Below, piece after piece: positions 7,958 through 16,602 of a stretch of DNA of 39,834 bases. The notes beneath the pieces were generated by a model, which saw only the letters and a list, made by a program, of their open reading frames with translations, was not told the origin of the DNA and searched no databases. This DNA is from an uncultured Acidobacteriia bacterium. Its GTDB lineage: Bacteria > Acidobacteriota > Terriglobia > Bryobacterales > Bryobacteraceae. Position 1 is the first letter of the stretch. Each line of letters starts with the position of its first letter. Position numbers and translations under genes: made by a program. Location of the stretch: the NCBI GenBank assembly GCA_903929755.1, contig CAIYVZ010000044.1:1-39834 (forward strand). The letters run 5' to 3'.

Positions 7958-8066
7958 GACGTCGGCTACTTTTATCCCGTCACGGGCGCGACCGCGCACA
8001 TGCTGGTTAAAATGATCCTGGGGCGTCGGTTTAACAGGAACCGGAAGAAACCGAGCCGTTCACTAA
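7958..8066 (+). pseudogene. 3' remnant of a paralogue of the 4318-5112 gene
   Basis: The frame from 7958 reads ...GATAHMLVKMILGRRF, matching GATDHMLVKMILGRRF at the C-terminus of the 4318-5112 protein. Over the 12 codons HMLVKMILGRRF there are five base differences, all synonymous, so the copy was under protein-level selection before it was lost. Past this point the text degrades (NRNRKKPSRS), and the old stop TAA in CACTAA is now out of frame. No start or N-terminal part is present. It sits just before the DUF2252 gene. Confidence 0.8.
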
Positions 8067-8070
8067 AGCA

Positions 8071-9276
8071 GTGCCCAATTCTCACAGGTCGGCTTCTCAG
8101 AAGACAATTCGGGCCCGCGTTGATGATTTCAACGCGGGCAGGGATCCCGAGCGTCTGGAATTAAAGTATGCCGCCATGCGGAAGGACGCTTTCGTTTTTC
8201 TCCGCAGTACCTGCCACCTGTTTTACGAAGATCTGGACCCTGGGGTACTGCCCGATTCGCCCCTTATTTGGTGCTGTGGTGATCTCCACTTGCAAAACTT
8301 CGGTAGCTATCGGGGCGACAACCGGTTAACCTACTTCGATCTGAATGATTTCGATGAAAGCTGCCTGGCTCCCGCAATGTGGGAACTGGTTCGCTTTTTG
8401 ACGAGTGTGGTGGTTGGCGGTCGCATTTTGGGGATGAATGGCAAGATTATCCGCAGGCTGGAAACGGCATTTCTGGACGGCTATACCTCCGCCCTGCGGC
8501 AGGGAAAAGCCCTTTGGCTGGAACGCGCCACGTCGGAGGGCGAGATCCGGACTCTTCTTTCCCGGTTGAAGCGGCGGACGCAGAAGAAGTTCCTCGCTTC
8601 CCGCACGGAATTACGCAAGGGGAAAAGGGTGCTCATCAAGGACGGCAGCCGGGCGCTGCCGCTGCGGGAACCCGACAGGGAAATGCTTGCCGCGTGCCTG
8701 AAGCACTTCGCCAAAGGTCGCCCGCATCCGGAGCGCTTTCACCTGCTCGACTCCGCCCGCCGGATTGCGGGCGCGGGCAGCCTTGGCCTGGATCGCTACG
8801 TTCTGCTGGTGGAAGGCCATGGCGCGCCCCATGGGCATTTCCTGCTGGATCTGAAATTTCAGCCCGGTTCCTGTGTGCTGCGCAGCCACCATCCGAAACA
8901 GCCGCACTGGGCCAGTGAAGCGGATCGGGTGGTTACCACGCAGAGGGATGTACAGGCGATCCCGCCGGCGCTGCTTGCGCCCTTGCATCTGGAGGGCAGA
9001 AGTTGGGTGCTGCGGGAACTGATGCCTACCGACGACCGCCTGGATATCACGAAATGGGCTGATGACGTTGCGGGGTTCATTGGCGCGGTACGGACGCTGG
9101 GGGCCGTGGTGGCGTGGGGCAATCTGCGGGCTGCGGGACGGCGCGGGGCCGCACTACCCGAAGAGCTGATGCGGTTCGGCGATGATCGGGACTGGGCGGT
9201 GCCTTTACTGCAGGCTGCTCGTCACGCGGCGCGCCATACGGAAGAGCAATGGCATGAATTCACAGCGTCATTCTGA
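8071..9276 (+). CDS. DUF2252 family protein
   Basis: A 401-residue protein. Family-typical segments are DFNAGRDPERLELKYAAMRK, FLRSTCHLFYEDL, WCCGDLHLQNFGSY and TYFDLNDFDESCLAP. The GDLHxxNFG and DLNDFDE pair recalls the catalytic-loop and metal-binding motifs of aminoglycoside-phosphotransferase-like kinases, so a kinase fold is plausible, but no substrate is established. The GTG at 8071 gives the N-terminus usual for the family; the next in-frame start would remove conserved residues. The ABC gene follows after 21 bp on the same strand. Confidence 0.85.
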   Translation: MPNSHRSASQKTIRARVDDFNAGRDPERLELKYAAMRKDAFVFLRSTCHLFYEDLDPGVLPDSPLIWCCGDLHLQNFGSYRGDNRLTYFDLNDFDESCLAPAMWELVRFLTSVVVGGRILGMNGKIIRRLETAFLDGYTSALRQGKALWLERATSEGEIRTLLSRLKRRTQKKFLASRTELRKGKRVLIKDGSRALPLREPDREMLAACLKHFAKGRPHPERFHLLDSARRIAGAGSLGLDRYVLLVEGHGAPHGHFLLDLKFQPGSCVLRSHHPKQPHWASEADRVVTTQRDVQAIPPALLAPLHLEGRSWVLRELMPTDDRLDITKWADDVAGFIGAVRTLGAVVAWGNLRAAGRRGAALPEELMRFGDDRDWAVPLLQAARHAARHTEEQWHEFTASF

Positions 9277-9297
9277 GGTCCCTGTCAAAATAGACAT

Positions 9298-10041
9298 GTG
9301 ATCTCCTGCCGTAATCTAACGAAACGCTTTGGCGAGTTTACCGCTGTCAACGGCATTTCGCTTTCCGTGGAACGCGGCGCTATTTGTGCCTGTCTGGGGC
9401 CGAACGGGGCGGGGAAGTCGACCACTGTCCGGATGCTGACTGGATTGCTGGCACCCACTTCCGGAGAAGTGACGGTGTGCGGCCTGAATGTGACGGTGAA
9501 TGCGCTTGAAGTGAAGAAGCACATCGGTGTCCTGCCGGAAGACCTGGGCCTTTTCGAGGATCTCTCAATTGACGAGCACCTGCGGCTGACTGCCGACGTG
9601 TATGGCTTGCCGAAAGCGGTGGCCGATGACCGCATTGAGCAGTTGATTGACGCGCTGCGTCTGACGCCCGCCCGGCGAACCTTTGCTGGCCGCTGCTCGC
9701 ACGGGACCCGCAAGAAGACATCTTTGGCGATGGCGCTGCTACCCAATCCGCAGGCGTTGTTTCTTGACGAGCCGTTCGAAGCGATTGATCCGGTCACTTC
9801 CAAAGCGATGCGCGACATTCTGGTGGCTGCGGCGAAACGGGGCGTCACGGTTTTCCTCACGTCGCACATTCTGCCGGTGGCCCAGGAAATCGCCACGCAG
9901 TTCATGATTATTCGGGAAGGGAAGATCGTCTGGCAGGCAAAGGCTGCGGACCTGACCGCGCCCCTGGAAGAGCTCTACTTTGATCTGGCTGAGCCTCCGA
10001 CGCACGGTGATCTGGACTGGCTTACCCAGGGGCCTGCGTGA
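9298..10041 (+). CDS. ABC transporter ATP-binding protein
   Basis: A 247-residue ATPase subunit of an ABC-2-type transporter. Walker A is GPNGAGKST (34-42) and Walker B is LFLDEPFEAIDP (154-165). The switch histidine is in LTSHILPVAQE. The signature loop is degenerate, CSHGTRKKTSLA, instead of LSGGQ; SHG-type variants occur in ABC-2 ATPases. The start is GTG at 9298, since an overlapping ATG two bases earlier runs straight into a stop. Its stop overlaps the start of the membrane partner by four bases (GTGA), indicating translational coupling. Substrate and direction of transport are unknown; export is the usual role for this class. Confidence 0.92.
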   Translation: MISCRNLTKRFGEFTAVNGISLSVERGAICACLGPNGAGKSTTVRMLTGLLAPTSGEVTVCGLNVTVNALEVKKHIGVLPEDLGLFEDLSIDEHLRLTADVYGLPKAVADDRIEQLIDALRLTPARRTFAGRCSHGTRKKTSLAMALLPNPQALFLDEPFEAIDPVTSKAMRDILVAAAKRGVTVFLTSHILPVAQEIATQFMIIREGKIVWQAKAADLTAPLEELYFDLAEPPTHGDLDWLTQGPA

Positions 10042-11048
10042 GTCGAATCGAGGCCGTCCTCCGGGCTCTCTGGAACGCGCTCCGCCGGGAGCAGGAATCG
10101 CTGATGAAGTTCCCGGCGAACAATCTGTATTACGCGGCGCTGGCATTCCTGGTGATGATGGATCCTGTCGTGTTGATGTTTGTGGGGGTGGTTGCCGGTA
10201 TCGTGCTGTTCTTTCCACTCAGCACGGACCCTCTTCGCCGCATTCCTGCGTCCAGGTTCCAGCTCTGGCCACTCACCGCCACGGAACGGCGCCTGCTGCG
10301 CATGATCAGTCCGTGGCTGAACCCGATGACGTGGATTGTGGCCGGGTTTGCTCTGTGGCGAGGCGTGTCACTGGGGCTTGGGGTGCTGGCGGCCGCGTTG
10401 TTCCTGGTGGGATTTCTTGCGCCGTCGTTCGGATTTCGCGGGCGGGGACGTTCGCTGGCTTTGCCGCTCCCGTTCCCGGCGCCTTTCGCGGAACTGATCC
10501 GCAAAGATCTCCGCAGCCTGGTACGGACGCTCGATTTCTATTGTGCGCTGATTGTTGGCGGAGCCGCGGCTGCCTATCGCTTCGCCGGGCTGCTGCCTGA
10601 GGATGCTTTTCTCCCGGGAACGATGCTGACGTTGCTCTGCATCTCCACCTGCGCGCAGACGCTGTTCGGGCTGGATGGCCGTGCCGGTCTGACGCGCTAC
10701 CGCCTGCTGCCGATGCGGGGCTGGAAGATCCTGCTGGCCAAGGATGTTGCGTTCCTGGTGGTGGCGATGCTGTTCACGGTTGCGCTGGCTCCGCTGGCGG
10801 GGTTTGCCGGGGGGCTGGCGGCGCTGGCCGCAGCTCGCTATCCCGCCATTCGTGAGCGGCGGGGCCAGTTGCGGTGGCGCCTGCAATCGGGAACGTCCTT
10901 CGGGGGGGCGCTCACCCAGATTCTCGCTATGGTTGGTGCGGCCTCTGCGGTTCACCTCTACAGTGCATTGCTGCTTGCCCCGTGCGTGCTTGCCTGGTTA
11001 CTCTCCTTGTGGTGGGGTGGCAGGGAACTTGAACGCGCAGCCCTCTGA
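10038..11048 (+). CDS. Integral membrane partner of the ABC ATPase (ABC-2-type permease-like)
   Basis: A 336-residue hydrophobic protein starting at a GTG that overlaps the ATPase stop by four bases. Several transmembrane segments are visible, including YYAALAFLVMMDPVVLMFV, VAGIVLFFPLS, LGLGVLAAALFLVGFLA, VAFLVVAMLFTVALAPLAG and a C-terminal pair ending LLLAPCVLAWLLSLWW. There is no enzymatic motif. The gene order and overlap make it the channel-forming subunit of this transporter; the sequence alone is too divergent for me to name a subfamily. Confidence 0.75.
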   Translation: MSRIEAVLRALWNALRREQESLMKFPANNLYYAALAFLVMMDPVVLMFVGVVAGIVLFFPLSTDPLRRIPASRFQLWPLTATERRLLRMISPWLNPMTWIVAGFALWRGVSLGLGVLAAALFLVGFLAPSFGFRGRGRSLALPLPFPAPFAELIRKDLRSLVRTLDFYCALIVGGAAAAYRFAGLLPEDAFLPGTMLTLLCISTCAQTLFGLDGRAGLTRYRLLPMRGWKILLAKDVAFLVVAMLFTVALAPLAGFAGGLAALAAARYPAIRERRGQLRWRLQSGTSFGGALTQILAMVGAASAVHLYSALLLAPCVLAWLLSLWWGGRELERAAL

Positions 11049-11074
11049 TTTGGAAGACCGGATACGAAAAACCA

Positions 11075-11728
11075 ATGCCCACTTACCAGCAACTGTTTGC
11101 CAGCAACCGCCGTTGGGCTGAAGGCCTGCTTCGGACCAACCCCCGCTACTTTGCGGAACTGGACGAGGAGCAACGGCCGGATTACCTGTACATTGGCTGT
11201 TCGGACAGCCGTGTGCCGGCGAATGAGATTATGGGGCTCGAAGCTGGCGAAGTGTTCGTTCACCGCAACGTTGGCAACATTGTCGCGAACACGGACCTGA
11301 ATGCAGCCTCCGTCATCGAATACGCCGTCGCCCATCTGAAGGTGAAAGAGATCATCGTCTGTGGCCACTACAACTGCGGTGGCGTTCGCGCGGCCCTGCA
11401 GGCGCAGGATTTGGGGATTCTTAACCCCTGGCTGCGCAACGTGCGGGACGTTTACCGCCTGCACCGTGACGAACTAAACGACATATCGGATTCCGAGGCC
11501 CGCTTTCGGCGCCTGGTGGAACTGAACACTCTGGAGCAGTGCCTGAATGTGATCAAGACCGCGGTGGTTCAGCAATCGTGGGTTGCAAACGGCTTTCCCC
11601 GGGTCCACGGCTGGGTGTTTGATATTCGGACCGGGCTCATTAAGGATCTGGAGATTCATTTCGAAGAACGTTTGAAAGCAATTCAGGAGATCTACGATCT
11701 GACCAATATTCCGCCATTTCGACCCTGA
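11075..11728 (+). CDS. can: Beta-class carbonic anhydrase
   Basis: A 217-residue enzyme interconverting CO2 and bicarbonate. The zinc ligands and catalytic dyad are all present at the positions familiar from E. coli Can: Cys42-x-Asp44-x-Arg46 in GCSDSRVPANE, and His98 and Cys101 in CGHYNCGGV. The segment HRNVGNIV (63-70) is also typical. Length matches the bacterial family. It lies 26 bp after the ABC permease gene and 44 bp before an unknown membrane protein gene, so cotranscription is possible, but a functional link is not shown. Confidence 0.95.
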   Translation: MPTYQQLFASNRRWAEGLLRTNPRYFAELDEEQRPDYLYIGCSDSRVPANEIMGLEAGEVFVHRNVGNIVANTDLNAASVIEYAVAHLKVKEIIVCGHYNCGGVRAALQAQDLGILNPWLRNVRDVYRLHRDELNDISDSEARFRRLVELNTLEQCLNVIKTAVVQQSWVANGFPRVHGWVFDIRTGLIKDLEIHFEERLKAIQEIYDLTNIPPFRP

Positions 11729-11772
11729 AGTATTTTCGTTTTTGATGGCGCATTGCATGATATCCTTGCCCA

Positions 11773-12930
11773 ATGTCGGTCGCTAAAGGTCTCAGGTTCT
11801 TCGAGTATTTTGCCGTTGGGCGCCTTGCCACTGTCCTTGCCGCCGCAATAACCCTGTTGTGGCACCCCGCATCCGCGCAGACACCTCGGGTGGAACATCA
11901 GGCGCTGGCCGCAACGCCACTGCCTCTTCCCGTTGCGGCCGCCGGAGATCTGGTGGTAACGGCTGCCAGTTGCAGGGCTCCTTTTCGCGAGGGGGGCACC
12001 ACAGACTGCCGCATTGGCGATACCGTTCTGGTGAAATTCGAAAATCTCACCGAATGGGTCAAGTCGGATCCGGTGAAACACGACCCGGCGAATCTGATCA
12101 TTGCGCTCAACAACCATCCCCTCAATGGGACCCATGCCAACGCCCTGATAGCCAATTCGAACCTGTTGACCTTCGATATGGTGGTGCCTGAGGGCAACGA
12201 TCCGGACTCTGAGGCCAATAAGCAGGGGTGGCGCGAGATTCTGCGGAAGCACCATTCGCCGGCCACGATGATGATCAGCGTCGGCCTGCGGGGGACCCCG
12301 ACTTTCTATGGTCCGGTAAAGCTAAGCTTTCGCCTTTATCCCTGGTATACGAGCATTATTTTTCTCGGCATTGGTTCGCTTCTTCTGGCTATTATCTGGC
12401 TGGCGGGAAAGACAAACCTCATTCGCGTCCCCGGGGCAAAACCGGTGGGTGGGCAAACGCCCTATAGCCTGGGAAAGGCGCAAATGGCCTGGTGGTTCGT
12501 GCTGATTGTGGCTTCGTATCTCTATATCTGGCTCATCACAGAGAACCGGGACTCTTTGACGCCGGGAGTTCTGATCCTGGTTGGCATCAGTGCGGCGACC
12601 GGCCTTGGATCCCAGGTGGCTGGCGGGTCGAAAACACCCGGGGCGGCTCCTTCTCAGCAACTTGCGGACGCGACCGAGGCCAGCCTGCCGCAGCTTCCGG
12701 TTGCGCCGGTACAGGTCTCCAAAGGGTTCCTGGCCGATATTCTGGGGGACGAAAACGGTGTCTGTTTTGACCGTCTTCAAATGGCAGTATGGACCGTGGT
12801 TCTTGGCCTTGTCTTCGTTATGGAAGTTGTTAACGATCTGAATATGCCGGATTTTAGTCCTACTCTGCTGGGGCTCATGGGGATCAGTTCCGGCACTTAC
12901 ATCGGCTTTAAGTTGCCCGGCAAGAGTTAA
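11773..12930 (+). CDS. Uncharacterised membrane protein with a duplicated two-helix module
   Basis: A 385-residue protein I cannot assign to a named family. An N-terminal signal or anchor (about 16-35, ending ASAQ) leads into a soluble region (about 60-185) with two cysteines (67 and 79) that could form a disulphide if exported. A transmembrane helix follows at about 194-212. Two copies of a hairpin then appear: QMAWW at 237 to GISAATGLG at 271, and QMAVW at 336 to GISSGTYIG at 370. They align without gaps at a 99-residue offset, joined by a linker rich in Ala, Pro and Gln. The final residues are GFKLPGKS. Its neighbour is the carbonic anhydrase. Confidence 0.75.
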   Translation: MSVAKGLRFFEYFAVGRLATVLAAAITLLWHPASAQTPRVEHQALAATPLPLPVAAAGDLVVTAASCRAPFREGGTTDCRIGDTVLVKFENLTEWVKSDPVKHDPANLIIALNNHPLNGTHANALIANSNLLTFDMVVPEGNDPDSEANKQGWREILRKHHSPATMMISVGLRGTPTFYGPVKLSFRLYPWYTSIIFLGIGSLLLAIIWLAGKTNLIRVPGAKPVGGQTPYSLGKAQMAWWFVLIVASYLYIWLITENRDSLTPGVLILVGISAATGLGSQVAGGSKTPGAAPSQQLADATEASLPQLPVAPVQVSKGFLADILGDENGVCFDRLQMAVWTVVLGLVFVMEVVNDLNMPDFSPTLLGLMGISSGTYIGFKLPGKS

Positions 12931-13005
12931 GCATTCGTTAGTGCCGCAGCCTTCACGGCCTGACTGGGATGAAGTAAGGGAAAGCATCATGCTTGCCAAA
13001 AAATC

Positions 13006-13031
13006 GGGACCGTGGCTTCCACCACGGTCCC
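13006..13031 (-). terminator. Rho-independent terminator of the TonB-dependent receptor gene
   Basis: A perfect 10-bp stem (GGGACCGTGG 13006-13015 with CCACGGTCCC 13022-13031) closes a 6-nt loop. Read on the minus strand, the stem is followed by GATTTTTTGG. It sits 27 bp past the receptor stop codon. Confidence 0.88.
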
Positions 13032-13057
13032 AGGGGTTTACAACTTCAGGGATAACT

Positions 13058-16000
13058 CTAGCGGGTAAACCGGACGCCCAACTGGATCAGCCGGGGGTAA
13101 TTCGCCTGGGCGGTAATCAGCCCGAACGAAGCACTGGTAAACGTCGTGTTCGGCCCATAAAACTGCGGTGTGTTGGTCACGTTCAGCGCTTCAGCCCGGA
13201 ACTGCGCCTTAATCCCTTCCGGTACCTGGAAGGACTTGAACACCGAGACGTCCCAGCTGATGGTTCCCGGGCCGCGCAGGCTGATGGTCCGGCTGACATT
13301 GCCGAACGTGAACTGCGGAGCCTGTGAGAAAGCTGCCGGGTTAATCCAGCCGTCGATCCTCTTGTCGAACGAAGCATCCACTGCGGCGGAAACGCCCGTG
13401 GCGTTTGGCCGCTGCGCACTTGCGCCGAACACACTGTTGTTATTTGGCTGCGAGATGGCCAGAGGGTAGCCGGACTGCAGCACGCCGACAACATTCGCCG
13501 ACCAGCCACCCAGCGCCATATCGGCGATGCGATTGCTCGTCAGGAACTTCTTACCCTTGCCGAACGGCAGCTCATACGTCACGGCGGTGGACAGCCGGTT
13601 TGGAGTATTGGACGTGGATAACCCATATTCCGACTGCAGGTCATAAGCATTCTGAGGCCCGGCCGGCGCGGCGCTGAAGCTGTTTGCTACCGTACCGTAT
13701 GCCAGATCGGTCTGCCGGGCGTGTGTATAAGTTGCCAGCACTGTCATTCCGCTCGAAAAGCGCCGCTGTACCTTGGCGTAGACGGAAAGGTACGAGGCAT
13801 GGTTTGTATCGGAGCCGGTAAGTGCGACGGACGTGAATTGCGGGAACGGGAGCAGTAACTGAGAGCGCGTAATGGTGGGGTTTCCCACGTTGAGCGCGCC
13901 GCCCTTCAGGTACAGGGGATTCGGAACTGAAGTATTGAGCGCCGAGCCAAGCGACAAGTAGGAGGGGTTGAGCTGATCGATGTTACGCCCGTCCTGCACC
14001 AGGTGGAGGCTGTGGGAGCCGATGATACCGCCGGAGACCACCAGCGAACCGGGCATCTGCCGCTGGAAGTCAAACGAATACTGTTCCACGTAGCCTGCGG
14101 ACTTTGTGCCGCGGTCATAGATAGTGATCGCCTGCCCAACGCCTGACAGCCCGCCCTGCGTGTTGCCCACGGGCTGCAGCAGACCCGTTGGATAGGGATT
14201 TGACACCGTGGCCGCCGGTGTGAAGTTATTATCGGTGGACGCGATGATGGGCGTTGACTGCGAGTAGCCCAGGGTGTTCTGGAACGAGAAGGGCAGAGGG
14301 GCCCAGAAGATACCGAAGCCGCCGCGAATGGCAGTCTTGGAATCCAGCGAGTAAGCAAAGCCGCCACGGGGGCCGAACTTCGTCTTCAGCGGCGTAAACG
14401 TGCTGTTAGGGTTTCCATTTACCCCGGCATAGAGCAGCGTGCCGAAGATCTTCGGATCCGCCACGGTGGACTGCAGGGGGCTGGCGGGCGAGGGGTCAAA
14501 GCCGATGAGGAACTTGTTGTTCTTGTCGGCGGGACCGGTTTCGTATTCCCAGCGAATCCCCAGATTGATCGTCAGCCTGGAAGTTACCCGGAAGTCATCC
14601 TGGACAAACGCTCCGTAGTAATTCACGTAGTTATAGAAGTTCGTGCCGACTGTCTGGCTCCCGCTTGTGGGATAGCCGAGCAGCATGGTCGCGAGCGCCG
14701 CTCCGGTGCCAACGGTGGTGGTTTTCGGCGTCGCGCGGGTGAAGACGTCATTGAAGCCAAAGCTGCTGGGGCCAATGCCGGGGGCTCCGTCGTGATGCAG
14801 GCCGCGCCAGTCCATGCCTGCTTTCAGGTTGTGCCTTCCCATGAACTTCGAAACGGTGCCGTTCAGGCTTCGGGAGTAATAGACGCTCTGGGCCGTGGTG
14901 CCGCCGCCGTAGCTGGCGATATCACCCATGGTGATGGCAGGGAAGGCGGGATATTTCGTGACGGAAGTAAGTGAAGAAGGCAAACCCAGGGATGCCAGAT
15001 CGAACCCGAGGCTGATAGGCGGGGTGAAATTCGGGAAGCGGTTGAAGCCATACCGGATCGCCACCACCATGGTCGGACTCGGAGTAAGCGTAGTATTCAG
15101 CTGGGTCGCGTCCACTTTGCGGAAGATAACGCCCTGATTGGGCGACGCGATCTGATTCGGGAACCAGCGGTTGCTGGGTTCCTGGCTCCCGTAGTGAAGA
15201 TAAGAAGCGGAGGCGCGCCACCAGCTCCTAATCTCCTGGTCACCCTTCATAGTCAACTGATCGGCGCGATTAAAAGCGCGGACGGTGGCATCGAAGTTTG
15301 GGGCGGCGTAGACGGAACTGGTTACGTTGGGATTCGGGTAATAAGAAGCAAGTTTCAGGCCAATTGGATCAAGCCGGCTGGCCGGAATCGAGTTACCGGC
15401 GAAGGCGGTGCGACTGCCATCGGGGAGCGTGGTTTTAGGGTCATAGATGGTTTGTACGGTTCCCTTCGTGGAAAGGCTCTTCGAGAAGTCGCCGAGCTTT
15501 TCGAGTGACGTAGGTACGGACAGGCGGGTGCCGGAAGCATCATACTGGCGATACGCTTCACCGGCTACGAAGAAAAAGGTTCTGTTTCTGCCGTCGTAGA
15601 CTTTGGGGATTCTGACAGGCCCGCCGAACGAGCCGCCGTAGTTCTTAAAGGGCTGATCGGGGTTGGCTTGACCGGCGCGATTGGAGAAGAAGTTATTCGC
15701 GATCCAGTCGGTTTCGCGGATGTAGCCAAAGGCGCTGCCATGTACCTGATTGGTCCCTGAGCGGAGGAAGGTATTGAATGTGCCACCACCGGTGCGGCCC
15801 ATTTCCGCGTCGTAAGTGTTAGCCCGCACCTTCATTTCCTGTACGGCTTCCTGTGACGGGATAATTACAGCGCGGTTGGTGGAATCCGTGATGGAGATAC
15901 CGTCCAGCGTGTAGTTATTCCCTCTGACCGGGCCGCCGGCAATGGATATCTGTGACGAGCCAGACTGGTCCTGCATGCGGTTGAACTTCGGATTGCCTAC

Positions 16001-16474
16001 CTGAACCACGGACTCTGAAAGCTTCGAAAGCATAAAAGGATTCCTGCCCAGATTCGGCAGATCTTCAATCTTCTGGCGATCAATGAACTGGCCGGTGGAA
16101 GCGTCGGCAGTTTCGATCAGGGCTGAGTCTGCCGAGACGTTGATAGTGTCGGAAACCTGGCCGACGTCGAGGGCGAAATCGAGTGTCAGCGATTGCTGCG
16201 TTGCCAGCCCGACACTCTTGCGCACAGCCTGTTTGAAGCCGCTGGCTTCGGCTGCCACCGTATAAGTAGAGGGATTGACCGAGGCGAAAGTATACTCACC
16301 CTGATCGTTTGTTACCGTGCTGCGGTTGATGGAAGTACCTTCATCGGTGAGAGTGATTTTGGCCACGGGGACAACAGCCCCTGTGGAATCGACCACGCGA
16401 CCACGCAACGTTCCCTGAAAGCCCTGGCCAAAGACCAGAGCTGTAAATACGAAAAATGCAATTAGAGCTCGCAT
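13058..16474 (-). CDS. TonB-dependent receptor with N-terminal carboxypeptidase-regulatory domain (Oar-like)
   Basis: A 1138-residue outer-membrane receptor of the very large type common in Acidobacteriota. ATG 16474 is chosen because it follows AAAGGGAGA and opens a signal peptide (MRALIAFFVFTALVFGQ). Next is a carboxypeptidase-regulatory-like domain (about 20-105; GRVVDSTGAVVPVAKITL), then a plug-like region with LPNLGRNPFMLS and GGPVRGNNYTLDGISIT, then a long barrel ending RLIQLGVRFTR. Such receptors take up large or complex ligands using TonB energy; the ligand here is unknown. The gene has its own terminator, and a 12-bp hairpin lies between it and the upstream aminotransferase gene. Confidence 0.92.
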   Translation of the reverse strand: MRALIAFFVFTALVFGQGFQGTLRGRVVDSTGAVVPVAKITLTDEGTSINRSTVTNDQGEYTFASVNPSTYTVAAEASGFKQAVRKSVGLATQQSLTLDFALDVGQVSDTINVSADSALIETADASTGQFIDRQKIEDLPNLGRNPFMLSKLSESVVQVGNPKFNRMQDQSGSSQISIAGGPVRGNNYTLDGISITDSTNRAVIIPSQEAVQEMKVRANTYDAEMGRTGGGTFNTFLRSGTNQVHGSAFGYIRETDWIANNFFSNRAGQANPDQPFKNYGGSFGGPVRIPKVYDGRNRTFFFVAGEAYRQYDASGTRLSVPTSLEKLGDFSKSLSTKGTVQTIYDPKTTLPDGSRTAFAGNSIPASRLDPIGLKLASYYPNPNVTSSVYAAPNFDATVRAFNRADQLTMKGDQEIRSWWRASASYLHYGSQEPSNRWFPNQIASPNQGVIFRKVDATQLNTTLTPSPTMVVAIRYGFNRFPNFTPPISLGFDLASLGLPSSLTSVTKYPAFPAITMGDIASYGGGTTAQSVYYSRSLNGTVSKFMGRHNLKAGMDWRGLHHDGAPGIGPSSFGFNDVFTRATPKTTTVGTGAALATMLLGYPTSGSQTVGTNFYNYVNYYGAFVQDDFRVTSRLTINLGIRWEYETGPADKNNKFLIGFDPSPASPLQSTVADPKIFGTLLYAGVNGNPNSTFTPLKTKFGPRGGFAYSLDSKTAIRGGFGIFWAPLPFSFQNTLGYSQSTPIIASTDNNFTPAATVSNPYPTGLLQPVGNTQGGLSGVGQAITIYDRGTKSAGYVEQYSFDFQRQMPGSLVVSGGIIGSHSLHLVQDGRNIDQLNPSYLSLGSALNTSVPNPLYLKGGALNVGNPTITRSQLLLPFPQFTSVALTGSDTNHASYLSVYAKVQRRFSSGMTVLATYTHARQTDLAYGTVANSFSAAPAGPQNAYDLQSEYGLSTSNTPNRLSTAVTYELPFGKGKKFLTSNRIADMALGGWSANVVGVLQSGYPLAISQPNNNSVFGASAQRPNATGVSAAVDASFDKRIDGWINPAAFSQAPQFTFGNVSRTISLRGPGTISWDVSVFKSFQVPEGIKAQFRAEALNVTNTPQFYGPNTTFTSASFGLITAQANYPRLIQLGVRFTR

Positions 16475-16541
16475 ACCGTCTCCCTTTAATGAGTGAATTT
16501 GTGGAAGGCGCAACGGGGCAGGGATTGAATCGGCGGGGATA

Positions 16542-16572
16542 TGGCAGGGGCGCGGACTGTGCGCCCCTGCCA
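16542..16572. other. Perfect 12-bp inverted repeat between aminotransferase and receptor genes
   Basis: TGGCAGGGGCGC (16542-16553) pairs perfectly with GCGCCCCTGCCA (16561-16572) around the loop GGACTGT. On the minus strand it lies 30 bp after the aminotransferase stop and 67 bp before the receptor start. No T-run follows on either side, so it is not a classic terminator; it could be an attenuator, an RNA-stabilising stem or a protein-binding site. Confidence 0.7.
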
Positions 16573-16602
16573 GGGTGAAACGGGATGAACTACAACGAAG
16601 AA

